DNA from: Rhodopirellula sp. | Lineage (GTDB): Bacteria; Planctomycetota; Planctomycetia; Pirellulales; Thermoguttaceae | DNA length: 64,000 nt | NCBI GenBank assembly: GCA_012728855.1 | Contig: JAAYEH010000366.1 | Location: forward strand, 1 to 64,000 | Direction of reading: 5' to 3' | In this document: positions 16,440 through 25,789 of the stretch, piece after piece | Numbering within the stretch: position 1 is the stretch's first letter | Layout of the letters: the number at the start of each line of letters is the position of its first letter | Notes under the pieces: generated by a model | Databases searched by the model: none | What the model saw: only the letters and a program-made list of their open reading frames with translations | What the model was told of the DNA's origin: nothing | Made by a program: the position numbers and the translations under genes

Positions 16440-18269
16440 CTATCCGCGGGGCCTTCGCTCGAGGTGCAATGTAAGTGTGGCGAGGTCAGCCGGGGTGATG
16501 CCACGAATCCGCCCCGCCTGGGCAATGTTTGCCGGCCGAACCGCTTGGAATCGCTCCCGGGCTTCCGCGCGAAGGTGCGCGACGGACGAAAAGTCGAGAT
16601 CCGCGGGAATGCGACGATCCGACAGGCGCCGCTGTCGCGCGATATCCGTCTCTTGTCGAGCGATGTAACCGGCGTATTTCGCGTCGTAGACGACCTGCTC
16701 CGCGACATCGCGGGCAACTTCTCCGAGCTGCGGGACTCGCGCGATCACGTCGGCCCAGGTTGTCTCCGGACGGCGCAGTAGTCTTGGCAATGAAATCTCA
16801 CTGCGGACTGTCTGCAGTGTCTGCGCCACATCGCTAATGCGGGCCTCCTTGGCCTCTAGCCTCGTCCAACGGTTGGCATCGATCAACCCTAGTCGCCGTG
16901 CCAGTGGAGTAAGCCGGCGGTCGGCATTGTCCTGCCTGAGAAGCAAGCGATACTCGGCGCGACTGGTGAACATGCGGTAGGGCTCGTCGACACCGCGAGT
17001 GATGAGATCGTCGATCATGACACCGATGTACGCCTGGTCGCGCCGCAACACGAGCGGCTCTTTGCCCGCCAGAGACAGCACCGCGTTCACGCCAGCGATG
17101 AGCCCCTGGGCCCCCGCCTCCTCGTACCCCGTCGTGCCATTGACCTGCCCCGCCAGATAGAGACCGGAGACCCGCTCGGTTTCCAGGGAGGATCTGAGCT
17201 GTTCCGGCGGAACGTAATCGTACTCGACCGCATACCCGTAGCGCATGATGCGGGCGTTTTCCAGGCCGGGAATCAGCCGGATGACGGCGTCCTGGACGTC
17301 ACGAGGCAGGCTCGTCGCCAACCCGTTGACGTACACCTCCGAAGTGTGCCTCCCCTCCGGTTCCAGAAACAACTGGTGCCGCTCTTTTTCAGCGAAGCGG
17401 ACGACCTTGGTCTCGAAGGAAGGGCAGTAGCGCGGTCCGACCGATTCGATCTGGCCGGTGTACATCGGGGCGCGGTGCAGGTTGGCGCGTACCAGATCGT
17501 GGACGGCAGGATTCGTATAGGTGATCCAACAGGGGATCTGTTCCTGCTCGATCCGATCGGTCAGGAAAGAGAACGGCTGAGGGTCACTGTCGCCGGGCTG
17601 CAGCTCGAGTCGGCGGTAGTCCAATGTCCTGCCGTTGAGCCGAGGGGGCGTGCCGGTCTTGAAGCGCGAAAGCCGCAAGCCGAGCCGCCGGAGCGAATCT
17701 CCCACCGCCGACGCCGCTTCGCCAGCGCGGCCTCCTTCGACTCGTTTCTCGCCGTAGTGGAGCAGACCCTGCATGAATGTCCCGGCACAGAGAACCACCG
17801 CACGGGATCGATACTCGATATCGCCGAGGACTCGCACGCCCACGATGCGGGGGGCGTCTTCCTTGCCCTCGACGATCAGCGCTTCGGCCGCTTCCTGGCG
17901 AAGATCCAGGCCCGCCTGCTGCTCGACCATCCACTTGATTTCGTTCTGGTACAAGCGCTTGTCGGCTTGTGCCCTTGGCCCATGCATGGCGGGCCCTTTG
18001 CGGCGGTTGAGCAAGCGGAACTGGATTCCGGTCCGGTCGGCGGCCAGGCCCATTGCCCCACCCAAAGCGTCGATCTCGCGGACGATTTGCCCCTTGGCCA
18101 CTCCGCCAATCGCCGGATTGCAGCTCATCTGGGCGACCGTGTCGAGATTGCCTGTCAACAACGCCGTGTTTGCTCCCATCCGCGCAGCCGCCAGGGCCGC
18201 TTCGACGCCCGCATGGCCGGCGCCGATGACAATCACATCATAGTCGTAGTGCAAAACACTCATACTCAT
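16440..18269 (-). CDS. mnmG: tRNA uridine-5-carboxymethylaminomethyl modification enzyme MnmG
   Basis: MnmG (GidA) with MnmE installs the cmnm5 group on U34 of certain tRNAs, using FAD, NADH and methylene-THF. The dinucleotide-binding motif [19 protein letters not shown] lies at residues 14-32. It is followed by the family signatures [20 protein letters not shown] and [20 protein letters not shown]. The mid-region [12 protein letters not shown] and [16 protein letters not shown] are also typical. Length 609 residues is standard. ATG at 18267-18269; a second Met two codons on is possible. It lies 17 bp downstream of the zinc-ribbon gene on the same strand. Confidence 0.96.
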   Translation of the reverse strand: MSMSVLHYDYDVIVIGAGHAGVEAALAAARMGANTALLTGNLDTVAQMSCNPAIGGVAKGQIVREIDALGGAMGLAADRTGIQFRLLNRRKGPAMHGPRAQADKRLYQNEIKWMVEQQAGLDLRQEAAEALIVEGKEDAPRIVGVRVLGDIEYRSRAVVLCAGTFMQGLLHYGEKRVEGGRAGEAASAVGDSLRRLGLRLSRFKTGTPPRLNGRTLDYRRLELQPGDSDPQPFSFLTDRIEQEQIPCWITYTNPAVHDLVRANLHRAPMYTGQIESVGPRYCPSFETKVVRFAEKERHQLFLEPEGRHTSEVYVNGLATSLPRDVQDAVIRLIPGLENARIMRYGYAVEYDYVPPEQLRSSLETERVSGLYLAGQVNGTTGYEEAGAQGLIAGVNAVLSLAGKEPLVLRRDQAYIGVMIDDLITRGVDEPYRMFTSRAEYRLLLRQDNADRRLTPLARRLGLIDANRWTRLEAKEARISDVAQTLQTVRSEISLPRLLRRPETTWADVIARVPQLGEVARDVAEQVVYDAKYAGYIARQETDIARQRRLSDRRIPADLDFSSVAHLRAEARERFQAVRPANIAQAGRIRGITPADLATLTLHLERRPRG

Positions 18270-18285
18270 CCGGCGGCGAACGGCC

Positions 18286-18756
18286 TCAGAACATTGTGGC
18301 GAAGTAGATCGCCACTGCCAGCAACAGCGCGCCCAACCCCACCATGGCGCCGATCACTCGACTATTGAACTGTTCGGGCGCATCCTCGTCGACATCGACC
18401 GTGTAACCATCGGGAAACCGGTGGCCGCACCATTGACAGCGATTGGGGTGCCGGGGCACGAAAGGCTCGTCGCAGGTGGGGCAAATGACCATGAAAACCT
18501 CGTCGCGCTCCGCGCCGGACGGCTCTGCGTCCTGTGCCGGCGGGCAAGGCTCAGAGCAATTCCCGCCCGTACCGCAATCGCACGACGTCGCTAGGGCATC
18601 GCTGCCGCCATCAGGCGAGGCGGCATATTCGGGATCGACCGGGAGGAAGTCGGTCCCGGCGGTCTCGCAGATCGGGCATTGAGTGGTCCGTGGTGCATGG
18701 CACTGCGGACAGTGCGGCCATTGCTCTAGATCGCTAATTCGTGGCTGGTGGGGCAT
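18286..18756 (-). CDS. Zinc-ribbon, tail-anchored membrane protein
   Basis: This 156-residue protein has an N-terminal CxxC pair ([20 protein letters not shown]), a Cys-rich acidic middle ([15 protein letters not shown]), a second zinc-ribbon ([24 protein letters not shown]) and one C-terminal membrane helix ([19 protein letters not shown]). No signal peptide is present, so the ribbons face the cytosol. The ATG overlaps the end of the FG-GAP gene by 23 bp, which suggests translational coupling, and mnmG follows 17 bp later. Function is unknown; ribbon-plus-helix proteins of this kind are frequent in planctomycetes. Confidence 0.78.
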   Translation of the reverse strand: MPHQPRISDLEQWPHCPQCHAPRTTQCPICETAGTDFLPVDPEYAASPDGGSDALATSCDCGTGGNCSEPCPPAQDAEPSGAERDEVFMVICPTCDEPFVPRHPNRCQWCGHRFPDGYTVDVDEDAPEQFNSRVIGAMVGLGALLLAVAIYFATMF

Positions 18757-21562
18757 CGTCGAACGTCTCCATTTCGATGCTTACTTCGGTTACGCGCGGG
18801 GTAGCGACTCCGTTTTTCGCCCCCAAAACCAGGCGATATTGCAGCCATCGCCCGGCCGCGGCGTCATGGTCGATTGTCTGCACCTTGTTGAACCAGGTGT
18901 CGGGGCCTCCAGGGCCGGTCCAAATCGCATCGGCGAGTTGCTTTCTCGAATCTGCCCATCGGCACTGCGCCTTCAGCCACGTCTTGGGTGGAATCTCCGC
19001 CTCCCACGAAATCCGAGTGGCGGCGGTCCGCGGCGGTAACTGAAATGGGCTCGATTCGTAATACTCTTCCGGACCGCGATCGCGCTGGCTGCCGGGACTG
19101 ATGCAGCTCATGCCGTGGGGGCCATTGGTAATCAACCGTGTGATGCGTTTCGGATCGAAGCCGTCCGGGCCATTCCACCAAACGGCAGACCAGCCTTGAT
19201 GGTCACCCCATACCTTATGATTGGCCACGGCCAGGTCGACCCATCCGTCCTCGTTGAAGTCGGCGGCCATGCAGCCCGATGCCGAATGGTTGAAAAGGCG
19301 CTGGCGGTCGCCGGCGGAAAACCCTCGTCCCGGGCGGTTCCAGTAAAGATAGCAGTCAGTGTCCCTTTCCGTGCCGGCATGGTAAGAGCAGATGAACAGA
19401 TCGAGCGACTTGTCGTTGTTGAAATCGGCCACCGCCATGCTGTTGATTCCGGCCGCCGGGAGCATGGCGCGGTGATCCTGGCGAAGCCCTTGCGGCCCGT
19501 TCCAGTAAATGTAGACGAACGAATCGTGCGGTCGTCCAAGTGTGACATTGTGCCCGCCGAGGATCAAGTCGAGGTAACCGTTTCCCGTGAGATCAACCGC
19601 GCGGGCGCAGGCCGCCCGCTCCACCGCAAGGGCCAGACAGCGGCCGGGCTGGAATCCGTCGACGCCGCCCCAATAGATCAGGCTGCGGTCGTCCAGAATC
19701 AGAGGCACGACCAGATCAAGCCACTGATCGTTGTTCAAGTCGGCCAGGTAGATCCAGCGGGGATCTTTGTAGACGACGCCTTCGTAGCTCAATTGCAGCC
19801 GCACGGGCCGCTCCGTATCGAAGCCGTGTTCCGAGCCGTAGAAGAAGACGATTTCCGAGTTGTCAAAGCCGCAGAAGATCAGATCGAGGCGTCCGTCGCG
19901 GTTCAGATCGGCGCAGCAAACTCCGTGCGCGCGGGTGGTGGGCAGTTTCAGACTTGGTTCGTAAGGCAACCCCTCCGGGCGGCCCCAGAAGACGAAAGAG
20001 CCGGGGTCGCGATTGACGGAGTTCTCCGACGCGTTGGCCAGCACCAGATCGACGCGGCCGGAGTCGTTCAGGTCGCACATAAGCGCTTCGACGGCGCCCC
20101 AGGCCGCCACTTCGATCCTGCAATCGGGCGCATACCCACCAGGGCCGCCCGGATAGAGGAAGGCGTCGAGGTTCCCCAGCTTATTCCGAGCCATATGATT
20201 CACCAGCGCGACCTGACGGGGGCCGTTCGGCGATACCTGCGCGAGAAAGACTCGCCGTGCATCTTCGGCGGCCAACTCCACGGGTTTGCCGTTCGGCCCA
20301 TCCGGGGAGCCGCGATACAGGTAAGAGGGCTGCGAGAACGACTCGGCGGTATGGCTCTGGCAGAGGACGATCTCGTCGCAATCGTCGCCGTCGAGATCGC
20401 CCACCGCGACGTCGCAGGCGCGCAGGGTCTTCAGCGCGGTCCGCCGCGACGGGCCGTAGGTTCCGGACGGGTCGCCCCAGTAGATCCATGACCGTTCGGC
20501 GTCGTCGTGCGGTTGTCGGCATGCGACCACCAAGTCGCGATGCCCATCCCCGTTCGGGTCGCCAACCGCCAACGCCATCGCACGGGGACAATTCAATGCG
20601 AGAGGCCTGCCGAAGCGGCGATCTTCTTCGTAGGGGATCAAATAGAACGAACGGGCCGAAGGCATGAACAGGTGGGGTTTCTCCCCCAGTCGAACAACGC
20701 AAACCAGGGGGTCGGCGTCGCGGACGTATTCAGCGTACTGGGGTGAGTCATCGCTTCGCGAGGCAGGTTCCGCGGGCGTATCTAGTCGCGTTATGTCGGT
20801 TGCGTCGAGCCCTCGGCCCTGCCCCCAAAGGATCTCCAGACAGCCGGACTCGGTGCGAAGCACCAGGTCGGCGTGTCCATTGCCGGCCAGATCGAATGCG
20901 GCGATCTCGACGCCCGCGACGGCAAGATCTTCGTAGCGACGATGCTCGAAGCCGAGTTCGGACTGGTAGAAGATGCGAAGGCTTTCGGCGCGCAGAAAGG
21001 CGAGATCGCACTTGCCGTCGCCGTTGAAATCGCCGGCGGAAACCGAGCGGCACAACGGCGCCGGCAACTGCAGATGCCGCCGCTCACCGTATCCCTGCGG
21101 AGAGCCGAAATAGATGAAAGCGTTCAAATCGCGGCGGACGCCGTTGCTCCACATACCCAGCACGAGATCGTCGAGGCCATCGCCGTTCAAATCGGCCAAT
21201 GTGCCTGCCATTGCCCCGTCGGAAGGGAGCGTTTGCGGAGTGGGATCGCCGAGCGGATCCGCGTAGACGTACGCCGGCGGTTTCTCCCAGTGATTCTGAG
21301 AATTGCAGAACACCAGATCGAACCAGCCATCGCGGTTGCAATCGAACTGAAAGATCCGCTGGAGCACTCCCGCGCGAGAGACGTAGAGGTTCTGTCCGGC
21401 GTTGGAGAACCGTCCGTCGATGAAGTCGTCGAACCCTTTCTCTCGCCAGACGCGGCGGATCGGTTCGGTCGCCATCGTCCTGCCATCGCCGAATCCATCC
21501 GAAAAGGCGATGGTTGCGACGATCAATCTGATTGACAAGAGCGGAAGGCGGAAAGATCTCAT
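18734..21562 (-). CDS. Secreted FG-GAP/VCBS repeat protein, 942 aa
   Basis: A signal peptide (LPLLSIRLIVATIAFSDG) precedes a long array of FG-GAP/VCBS-like repeats of about 60 residues, each with a calcium-loop D-x-N-x-DG-x2-DL. Examples are DLNGDGLDDLVLG, DFNGDGKCDLAFL, DPNGDGHRDLVVA, DLNRDGRLDLIFCG and DFNEDGWVDLAVA. They recur from about residue 55 to 800 and predict one or two beta-propellers of the integrin-alpha type, stabilised by calcium. The C-terminal 120 residues lack the loop and resemble a beta-sandwich (FQLPPRTAATRISWEAEIPP). It is extracellular or periplasmic; adhesion or polysaccharide binding is an inference. It is the first gene of a unit that runs into the zinc-ribbon gene and mnmG. 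Confidence 0.86.
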   Translation of the reverse strand: MRSFRLPLLSIRLIVATIAFSDGFGDGRTMATEPIRRVWREKGFDDFIDGRFSNAGQNLYVSRAGVLQRIFQFDCNRDGWFDLVFCNSQNHWEKPPAYVYADPLGDPTPQTLPSDGAMAGTLADLNGDGLDDLVLGMWSNGVRRDLNAFIYFGSPQGYGERRHLQLPAPLCRSVSAGDFNGDGKCDLAFLRAESLRIFYQSELGFEHRRYEDLAVAGVEIAAFDLAGNGHADLVLRTESGCLEILWGQGRGLDATDITRLDTPAEPASRSDDSPQYAEYVRDADPLVCVVRLGEKPHLFMPSARSFYLIPYEEDRRFGRPLALNCPRAMALAVGDPNGDGHRDLVVACRQPHDDAERSWIYWGDPSGTYGPSRRTALKTLRACDVAVGDLDGDDCDEIVLCQSHTAESFSQPSYLYRGSPDGPNGKPVELAAEDARRVFLAQVSPNGPRQVALVNHMARNKLGNLDAFLYPGGPGGYAPDCRIEVAAWGAVEALMCDLNDSGRVDLVLANASENSVNRDPGSFVFWGRPEGLPYEPSLKLPTTRAHGVCCADLNRDGRLDLIFCGFDNSEIVFFYGSEHGFDTERPVRLQLSYEGVVYKDPRWIYLADLNNDQWLDLVVPLILDDRSLIYWGGVDGFQPGRCLALAVERAACARAVDLTGNGYLDLILGGHNVTLGRPHDSFVYIYWNGPQGLRQDHRAMLPAAGINSMAVADFNNDKSLDLFICSYHAGTERDTDCYLYWNRPGRGFSAGDRQRLFNHSASGCMAADFNEDGWVDLAVANHKVWGDHQGWSAVWWNGPDGFDPKRITRLITNGPHGMSCISPGSQRDRGPEEYYESSPFQLPPRTAATRISWEAEIPPKTWLKAQCRWADSRKQLADAIWTGPGGPDTWFNKVQTIDHDAAAGRWLQYRLVLGAKNGVATPRVTEVSIEMETFDDAPPATN

Positions 21563-21802
21563 AAGCGGTGATATACCTCTGCGTCGAGGGGGTAGGCAAT
21601 TGTCTTAACCCAGTTGTATTGCATCGGTGAGGCGGAAGCAACTGCGACAACCTCACTTACGCTCCCTCCGATGCTCAGGCCAGGCAATGCTACCGTAGCG
21701 AGGCAGAACAGCCGGCCGTTGCGGCCGCCCTGTGGTCCGATTATAACGTCATTTTGAACAATGCTACTTCGTGATCCCGTGAATCTGCTCGGAGGAATCG
21801 TA

Positions 21803-24013
21803 ATGCGCGTCCGATTTGCTAAACCCTCAGGAAGAATCGCGTCGGTCGTTGCAGTACTTGCCATCATCGGTACCACAATGGTTGCTTTGGCAGAGGCCCC
21901 CCGGGTCTTGTCGCCAGGCAGACTGCCGCCCGATCGCCGCCTGGAGCCGCTGAAGACGCTCAACGATTACTTTCCTTTCACTCCGCCGTCCTCGCCAGAG
22001 GCATGGGGCGAACGCGCGGAGCGCGTGCGGCGGCAGGTGCTGGTGGCCAACGGCCTCTGGCCGATGCCCACCAAGACGCCGGCCAACGCCAAGGTCCACG
22101 GCAAAATCGATCGGGAGGACTATACCGTCGAAAAGGTCTACCTGGAAAGCTTCCCCGGTCACTTCGTGACCGGGAATCTCTATCGCCCTAAAGGACATGA
22201 AGAAAAACTGCCCGGCGTGCTCTGCCCGCACGGCCACTGGGCCGAGGGGCGTTTCTACGATGCCGGTCAGGCCACGCTCCAACAGCAACTCGTCCAGGGC
22301 GCGGAGCGGTTCGAGCCGGCCGGACGTTACCCGTTGCAGGCGCGATGCGTGCAGCTTGCGCGGATGGGCTGTGTCGTCTTTCATTACGACATGGTGGGCT
22401 ACGCCGACAGCGTGCAACTGGAGCACCGGCCCGGCCTCCGCGAATCGATGAACACTCCGGAGAACTGGGGCTACTTCAGCCCTCAGGCCGAGTTGCGACT
22501 ACAGAACATGATGGGATTGCAGACGTACAACTCGATTCGTGCGCTGGACTGGTTCAGCAACCTGCCGGAGGTCGACCGTAAACGTATCGCGGTGACGGGG
22601 GCCAGCGGCGGCGGCACGCAGACGTTTGTCCTCTGTGCCGTGGATCCGCGGCCGGCTGTGGCGTTTCCCGCCGTGATGGTGTCGACCGCCATGCAGGGCG
22701 GGTGTACGTGCGAAAACGCCTGCTATCTCCGAGTGGACAGCGGCAATATCGAGATCGCGGGCCTGATCGCCCCACGGCCGCTGGGGATGACGGCGGCCGA
22801 CGACTGGACCAAGGAGATCGAGACCAAGGGCCTGCCGGAACTCAAAAAGCTCTACAAAATGCTGGGAGTCGAGGATCGGGTGATGGCGAAGCCGCTACTG
22901 CATTTCCCGCACAACTACAACTATGTATCCCGCGCCGTCATGTACCCGTGGCTCAACCGACATTTGGGGCTTGGGCTGAAGGAGCCGATCGTCGAACGGG
23001 ATTTCCAACCGCTGGACGCAGCGGAGATGACTGTTTGGGACAACGAGCACCCGAAGCCGCCGAGCGGCGACGACTACGAACGCTCGCTGCTGAAATGGCT
23101 GACCGAGGACAGCCGGCGGCAAATGGATGCCCTCATGCCGTCCGATGCCGCTTCGCTGGGCAAGTACCGCGAGGTGGTCGGCGGAGCGGTCGATGTCCTC
23201 ATCGGGCATCGGCTGCCGGAGAAGGGCACGGTCGACGCGGCCGAGCGGGAGGAGGAGGACCGGGGAAGCTATGTGCTGGTCAAGCACCTTCTTCGCAACG
23301 CGGCCGAGCAACAGCAGACGCCCGCGCTGACGCTCAGACCCAAGCAGTGGAAACAGCGAGCGGTGGTCTGGGTCTGCACCGTGGGAAAGCAAGGGCTTTT
23401 CGACGGCGAAGGGGCGCCCATCGCGCCGGTGAAAAGGCTTCTGGACGCTTCCGTTGCGGTCGTCGGGCTCGACCTGTTCGGCCAAGGCGAGTTCACGGCT
23501 GATGGTAAGCCGATTGCCGCGACACGGATCAACGACAGTGGGCGGGGCCAATGGGCCGAATATGCCGGGTACACGTTCGGCTACAACCATCCGGTCTTCT
23601 CCGAGCGAGTCTACGATATCCTGGCGGCGGTGACGCTGCTGAAGGCGGAAGGGGCGAAAACGGTGGATCTGCTGGGACTCGATGGAGCAGGCCGCTGGGT
23701 CGCCGCCGCCAAGGCCCAGGCCGGCAATGCGGTCCAGCGTGCGGTGATCGGCGCCGACGGGTTCCGATTCACAGCTCTCACGCGGTTCGACCACCCCGAT
23801 TTCCTTCCCGGCGGAGCAAAGTATTTCGATTTGCCCGGGATGGTCGCGTTGGCGGCGCCCGGAGAGATTTGGCTCTCGGATGGCGCGGCGGAAGCGCCTG
23901 CCGTCGTGGAAGCGGCCTACCGGGCCTCCGGAAAGCGTGAAAATCTTACCGTGTTCGGCGGACGCAAGGCGGACGAAGAAAGCGCCGCGGTGACGTGGTT
24001 GCTCGAACAGTAG
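21803..24013 (+). CDS. Secreted alpha/beta-hydrolase (acetylxylan-esterase-like) with tandem degenerate second domain
   Basis: This 736-residue exported protein has a signal peptide (VVAVLAIIGTTMVALAEA). The first alpha/beta-hydrolase domain (about 50-400) carries the nucleophile elbow TGASGGGTQTF (Ser268), with oxyanion and His-bearing segments CPHGHWAEG and FPHNYNYVSR. This pattern is typical of planctomycete acetyl-xylan-esterase/DUF-type hydrolases. A second, C-terminal domain (about 520-736) repeats the fold (VVWVCTVGKQG, VGLDLFGQGEF), but its elbow reads LLGLDGAGRW, with Asp627 where Ser is expected. The ATG at 21803 follows GGAGGA (21791-21796); a 14-codon longer frame was rejected. 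De-esterification of plant or algal polysaccharide is inferred. Confidence 0.83.
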   Translation: MRVRFAKPSGRIASVVAVLAIIGTTMVALAEAPRVLSPGRLPPDRRLEPLKTLNDYFPFTPPSSPEAWGERAERVRRQVLVANGLWPMPTKTPANAKVHGKIDREDYTVEKVYLESFPGHFVTGNLYRPKGHEEKLPGVLCPHGHWAEGRFYDAGQATLQQQLVQGAERFEPAGRYPLQARCVQLARMGCVVFHYDMVGYADSVQLEHRPGLRESMNTPENWGYFSPQAELRLQNMMGLQTYNSIRALDWFSNLPEVDRKRIAVTGASGGGTQTFVLCAVDPRPAVAFPAVMVSTAMQGGCTCENACYLRVDSGNIEIAGLIAPRPLGMTAADDWTKEIETKGLPELKKLYKMLGVEDRVMAKPLLHFPHNYNYVSRAVMYPWLNRHLGLGLKEPIVERDFQPLDAAEMTVWDNEHPKPPSGDDYERSLLKWLTEDSRRQMDALMPSDAASLGKYREVVGGAVDVLIGHRLPEKGTVDAAEREEEDRGSYVLVKHLLRNAAEQQQTPALTLRPKQWKQRAVVWVCTVGKQGLFDGEGAPIAPVKRLLDASVAVVGLDLFGQGEFTADGKPIAATRINDSGRGQWAEYAGYTFGYNHPVFSERVYDILAAVTLLKAEGAKTVDLLGLDGAGRWVAAAKAQAGNAVQRAVIGADGFRFTALTRFDHPDFLPGGAKYFDLPGMVALAAPGEIWLSDGAAEAPAVVEAAYRASGKRENLTVFGGRKADEESAAVTWLLEQ

Positions 24014-24016
24014 CGG

Positions 24017-24760
24017 TTACTTGATCGAAATCGTCCTCGCCAGCGGCTGCAGGATGTTTTCGATCACGTGGTTATCGATCATCTCGTGGCAAATTTGCGA
24101 CAGCCGCTCGAGGGTTTCCGAGAACGTCCGGTCCGGAGGAAGGCTGCCGTATTGTCGCGCTGTGACGTAGACGCTCAGTTGGTCCTCGGAGAACTCGCCC
24201 GTTCGGACCTGGTAGGCGCTGGTGCGGGTTTCAACACTCAGGCGGCACTGAATCCGACACTCGTCGTCGAGGGCTACCGTGACCGAGGGCTCATAATTAA
24301 TCACGGTCGCACCGGGAATTTCGAGCATACGGTCCATTGCCGGTCCAATCCCGAGTGCCTCCGCCACCACCTGGTTGTGGTTGCCGCGATAGGTGAAATC
24401 AAAGCCAAACAGCAGATCGAGAGCCTCGCAGTCCAATGTGCTCACCGACAGCATGTACGGAGCGAGATCCAGCACGAGCCGGTGCTGTTCCAGTGCAAGG
24501 CCGACCGATTCCGGGTTCACTAATCCGGAACACACCCGCCGCGGCTCAATCGTACACCACCGGTAAGCCCCCTGATCCTTGTCCTCCTCGAGAACGAAAT
24601 CCCCCCGATCACGGGAGTAAAAATTTCGCATTGATGGGTAGTTTTTTTGAATCCTCTCAAAGAAATGCAGCACGGTCTCACGATTGGCAGGAAGCTCCAT
24701 TTCCGTCGCGAGATTCATGTTGACGTAGAAGTCGTCGCATAGTGAACTGTACGGAATCAC
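24017..24760 (-). CDS. Conserved hypothetical protein, 247 aa (GTG start)
   Basis: I do not know a function for this protein. It begins MIPYSSLCDDFYVNMNLATE if the GTG at 24758-24760 is used, which sits behind a strong GGAAGG site; the longer frame adds 24 basic residues without support. The body has RETVLHFFERIQKNYPSM, EDKDQGAYRWCTIEPRR, LDLLFGFDFTYRGNHNQ and a C-terminal helix with a CHEMIDNHVIENILQPL segment. No signal peptide, membrane segment or catalytic motif is visible. Its 3' end is 3 bp from the convergent esterase gene. It looks like a lineage-restricted cytosolic protein. Confidence 0.72.
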   Translation of the reverse strand: MIPYSSLCDDFYVNMNLATEMELPANRETVLHFFERIQKNYPSMRNFYSRDRGDFVLEEDKDQGAYRWCTIEPRRVCSGLVNPESVGLALEQHRLVLDLAPYMLSVSTLDCEALDLLFGFDFTYRGNHNQVVAEALGIGPAMDRMLEIPGATVINYEPSVTVALDDECRIQCRLSVETRTSAYQVRTGEFSEDQLSVYVTARQYGSLPPDRTFSETLERLSQICHEMIDNHVIENILQPLARTISIK

Positions 24761-24941
24761 TGGAACCTTCCTTCTGGCTCGTACGAAAAAGAACCCCCGG
24801 CCTTCGCACAAACGGGCGGGATAAAACACCACCCGTTCCTCAAGCGGAGACTAGTGTAGTATAGGAGTGCCCAAGCCGGACTGTCAAAGCCGGCACCAAG
24901 CCCCTCTCCCTAGCAGAATCGACACTGAAGCGGTATCTGAA

Positions 24942-25490
24942 ATGTCCAGTTTGAATCGTTGCGACACTTTTGTCGTGTTTCCCACGGACCTGGGCTGGAT
25001 GGCCCTTTTGGGATCGGCGGATGATATGGTGAGACACCTTACTTTTGGATACCCCACGGAAGATGAGGCCATCTTGGCACTCCAAGCAGTGGAATTCCGA
25101 AAGACACTCCCCGGTGCGGAGGGTGGGCCTCTCATGCGGCGTCTTCAGGCCTACGCGAGCGGACATCGCGACGATTTTCGCGATGTCCGCGTCGATCTCG
25201 GCCGTCAAACGGAATTTCGCAAACGCGTTTACCGGTTTTGCCGCACGATCCCGTACGGCGAGACCCTTACTTACGGAGAGCTTGCCACGCTGGCGGGTTC
25301 GCCCGGCGCCGCCAGGGCAGTCGGACGTGCCATGGCAGCAAACCAAGTCCCCTTGATCGTACCCTGCCATAGGGTTAAACCGTCAAGTGGTGGTTTGGGT
25401 GGGTTTTCTAGTCCGGGTGGGGTAATCATGAAGCGGCGTTTGTTGGATCTGGAGGCCGGTAGCCCGACAGGTGCTGGCCGACTGGGGTAG
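24942..25490 (+). CDS. ogt: Methylated-DNA--protein-cysteine methyltransferase
   Basis: This suicide repair enzyme transfers the alkyl group from O6-alkylguanine to its own cysteine. The DNA-binding domain has PYGETLTYGELATLAGSPGA and the arginine-finger region ARAVGRAMAANQVPLIVPCHRV, with acceptor Cys142 in PCHRV. The Asn hinge is AANQVPL, and the C-terminal GGLGGFSSPGGVIMKRRLLD is also standard. The N-terminal domain (VVFPTDLGWMALLGSADDMV) is ribonuclease-H-like. The ATG at 24942 gives 182 residues, as for Ogt; a 25-codon longer frame is not conserved-looking. It is cytosolic. A small unknown gene follows 77 bp downstream on the same strand. Confidence 0.92.
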   Translation: MSSLNRCDTFVVFPTDLGWMALLGSADDMVRHLTFGYPTEDEAILALQAVEFRKTLPGAEGGPLMRRLQAYASGHRDDFRDVRVDLGRQTEFRKRVYRFCRTIPYGETLTYGELATLAGSPGAARAVGRAMAANQVPLIVPCHRVKPSSGGLGGFSSPGGVIMKRRLLDLEAGSPTGAGRLG

Positions 25491-25567
25491 AATTGCATCG
25501 CTCTTTTCGTCAGAATAGAGATATGGGTAAGCCAAGGGCAGCCTTTTTCAGGGCTGGGAGTGTCTGC

Positions 25568-25750
25568 ATGGAACTGGATCTTTGCGATATCGAGCGTCGG
25601 AGCGACGGCGCTCTTTTGGTGCGTGTTCGGTCCTCGCAGAAGAACGGGCGGCGACTGCCGGACGCCGTCTTTACGTTCCGCCGCGGAGATCCTCAGTACG
25701 AGTATTGGGAAAGACTCTCGCGAGAGCGGTCCACCGCCGGCACGCCGTGA
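25568..25750 (+). CDS. Small hypothetical protein, 60 aa
   Basis: A 60-residue protein MELDLCDIERRSDGALLVRV leading into RLPDAVFTFRRGDPQYEYWE. The internal ATG at 25568 follows GGGAG (25556-25560) and is preferred over the start of the frame at 25493. The even spread of charged residues and good codon use suggest a real small cytosolic protein, but no family is recognised. Confidence 0.55.
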   Translation: MELDLCDIERRSDGALLVRVRSSQKNGRRLPDAVFTFRRGDPQYEYWERLSRERSTAGTP

Positions 25751-25789
25751 ATGCTTGGCGGGCCTTCGGTATCGTTTCGGACGAACGCA

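Noticed and set aside
19115-20491. 458-codon plus-strand frame
   Set aside because: Its regular pattern is only the complement of the FG-GAP repeats on the minus strand.
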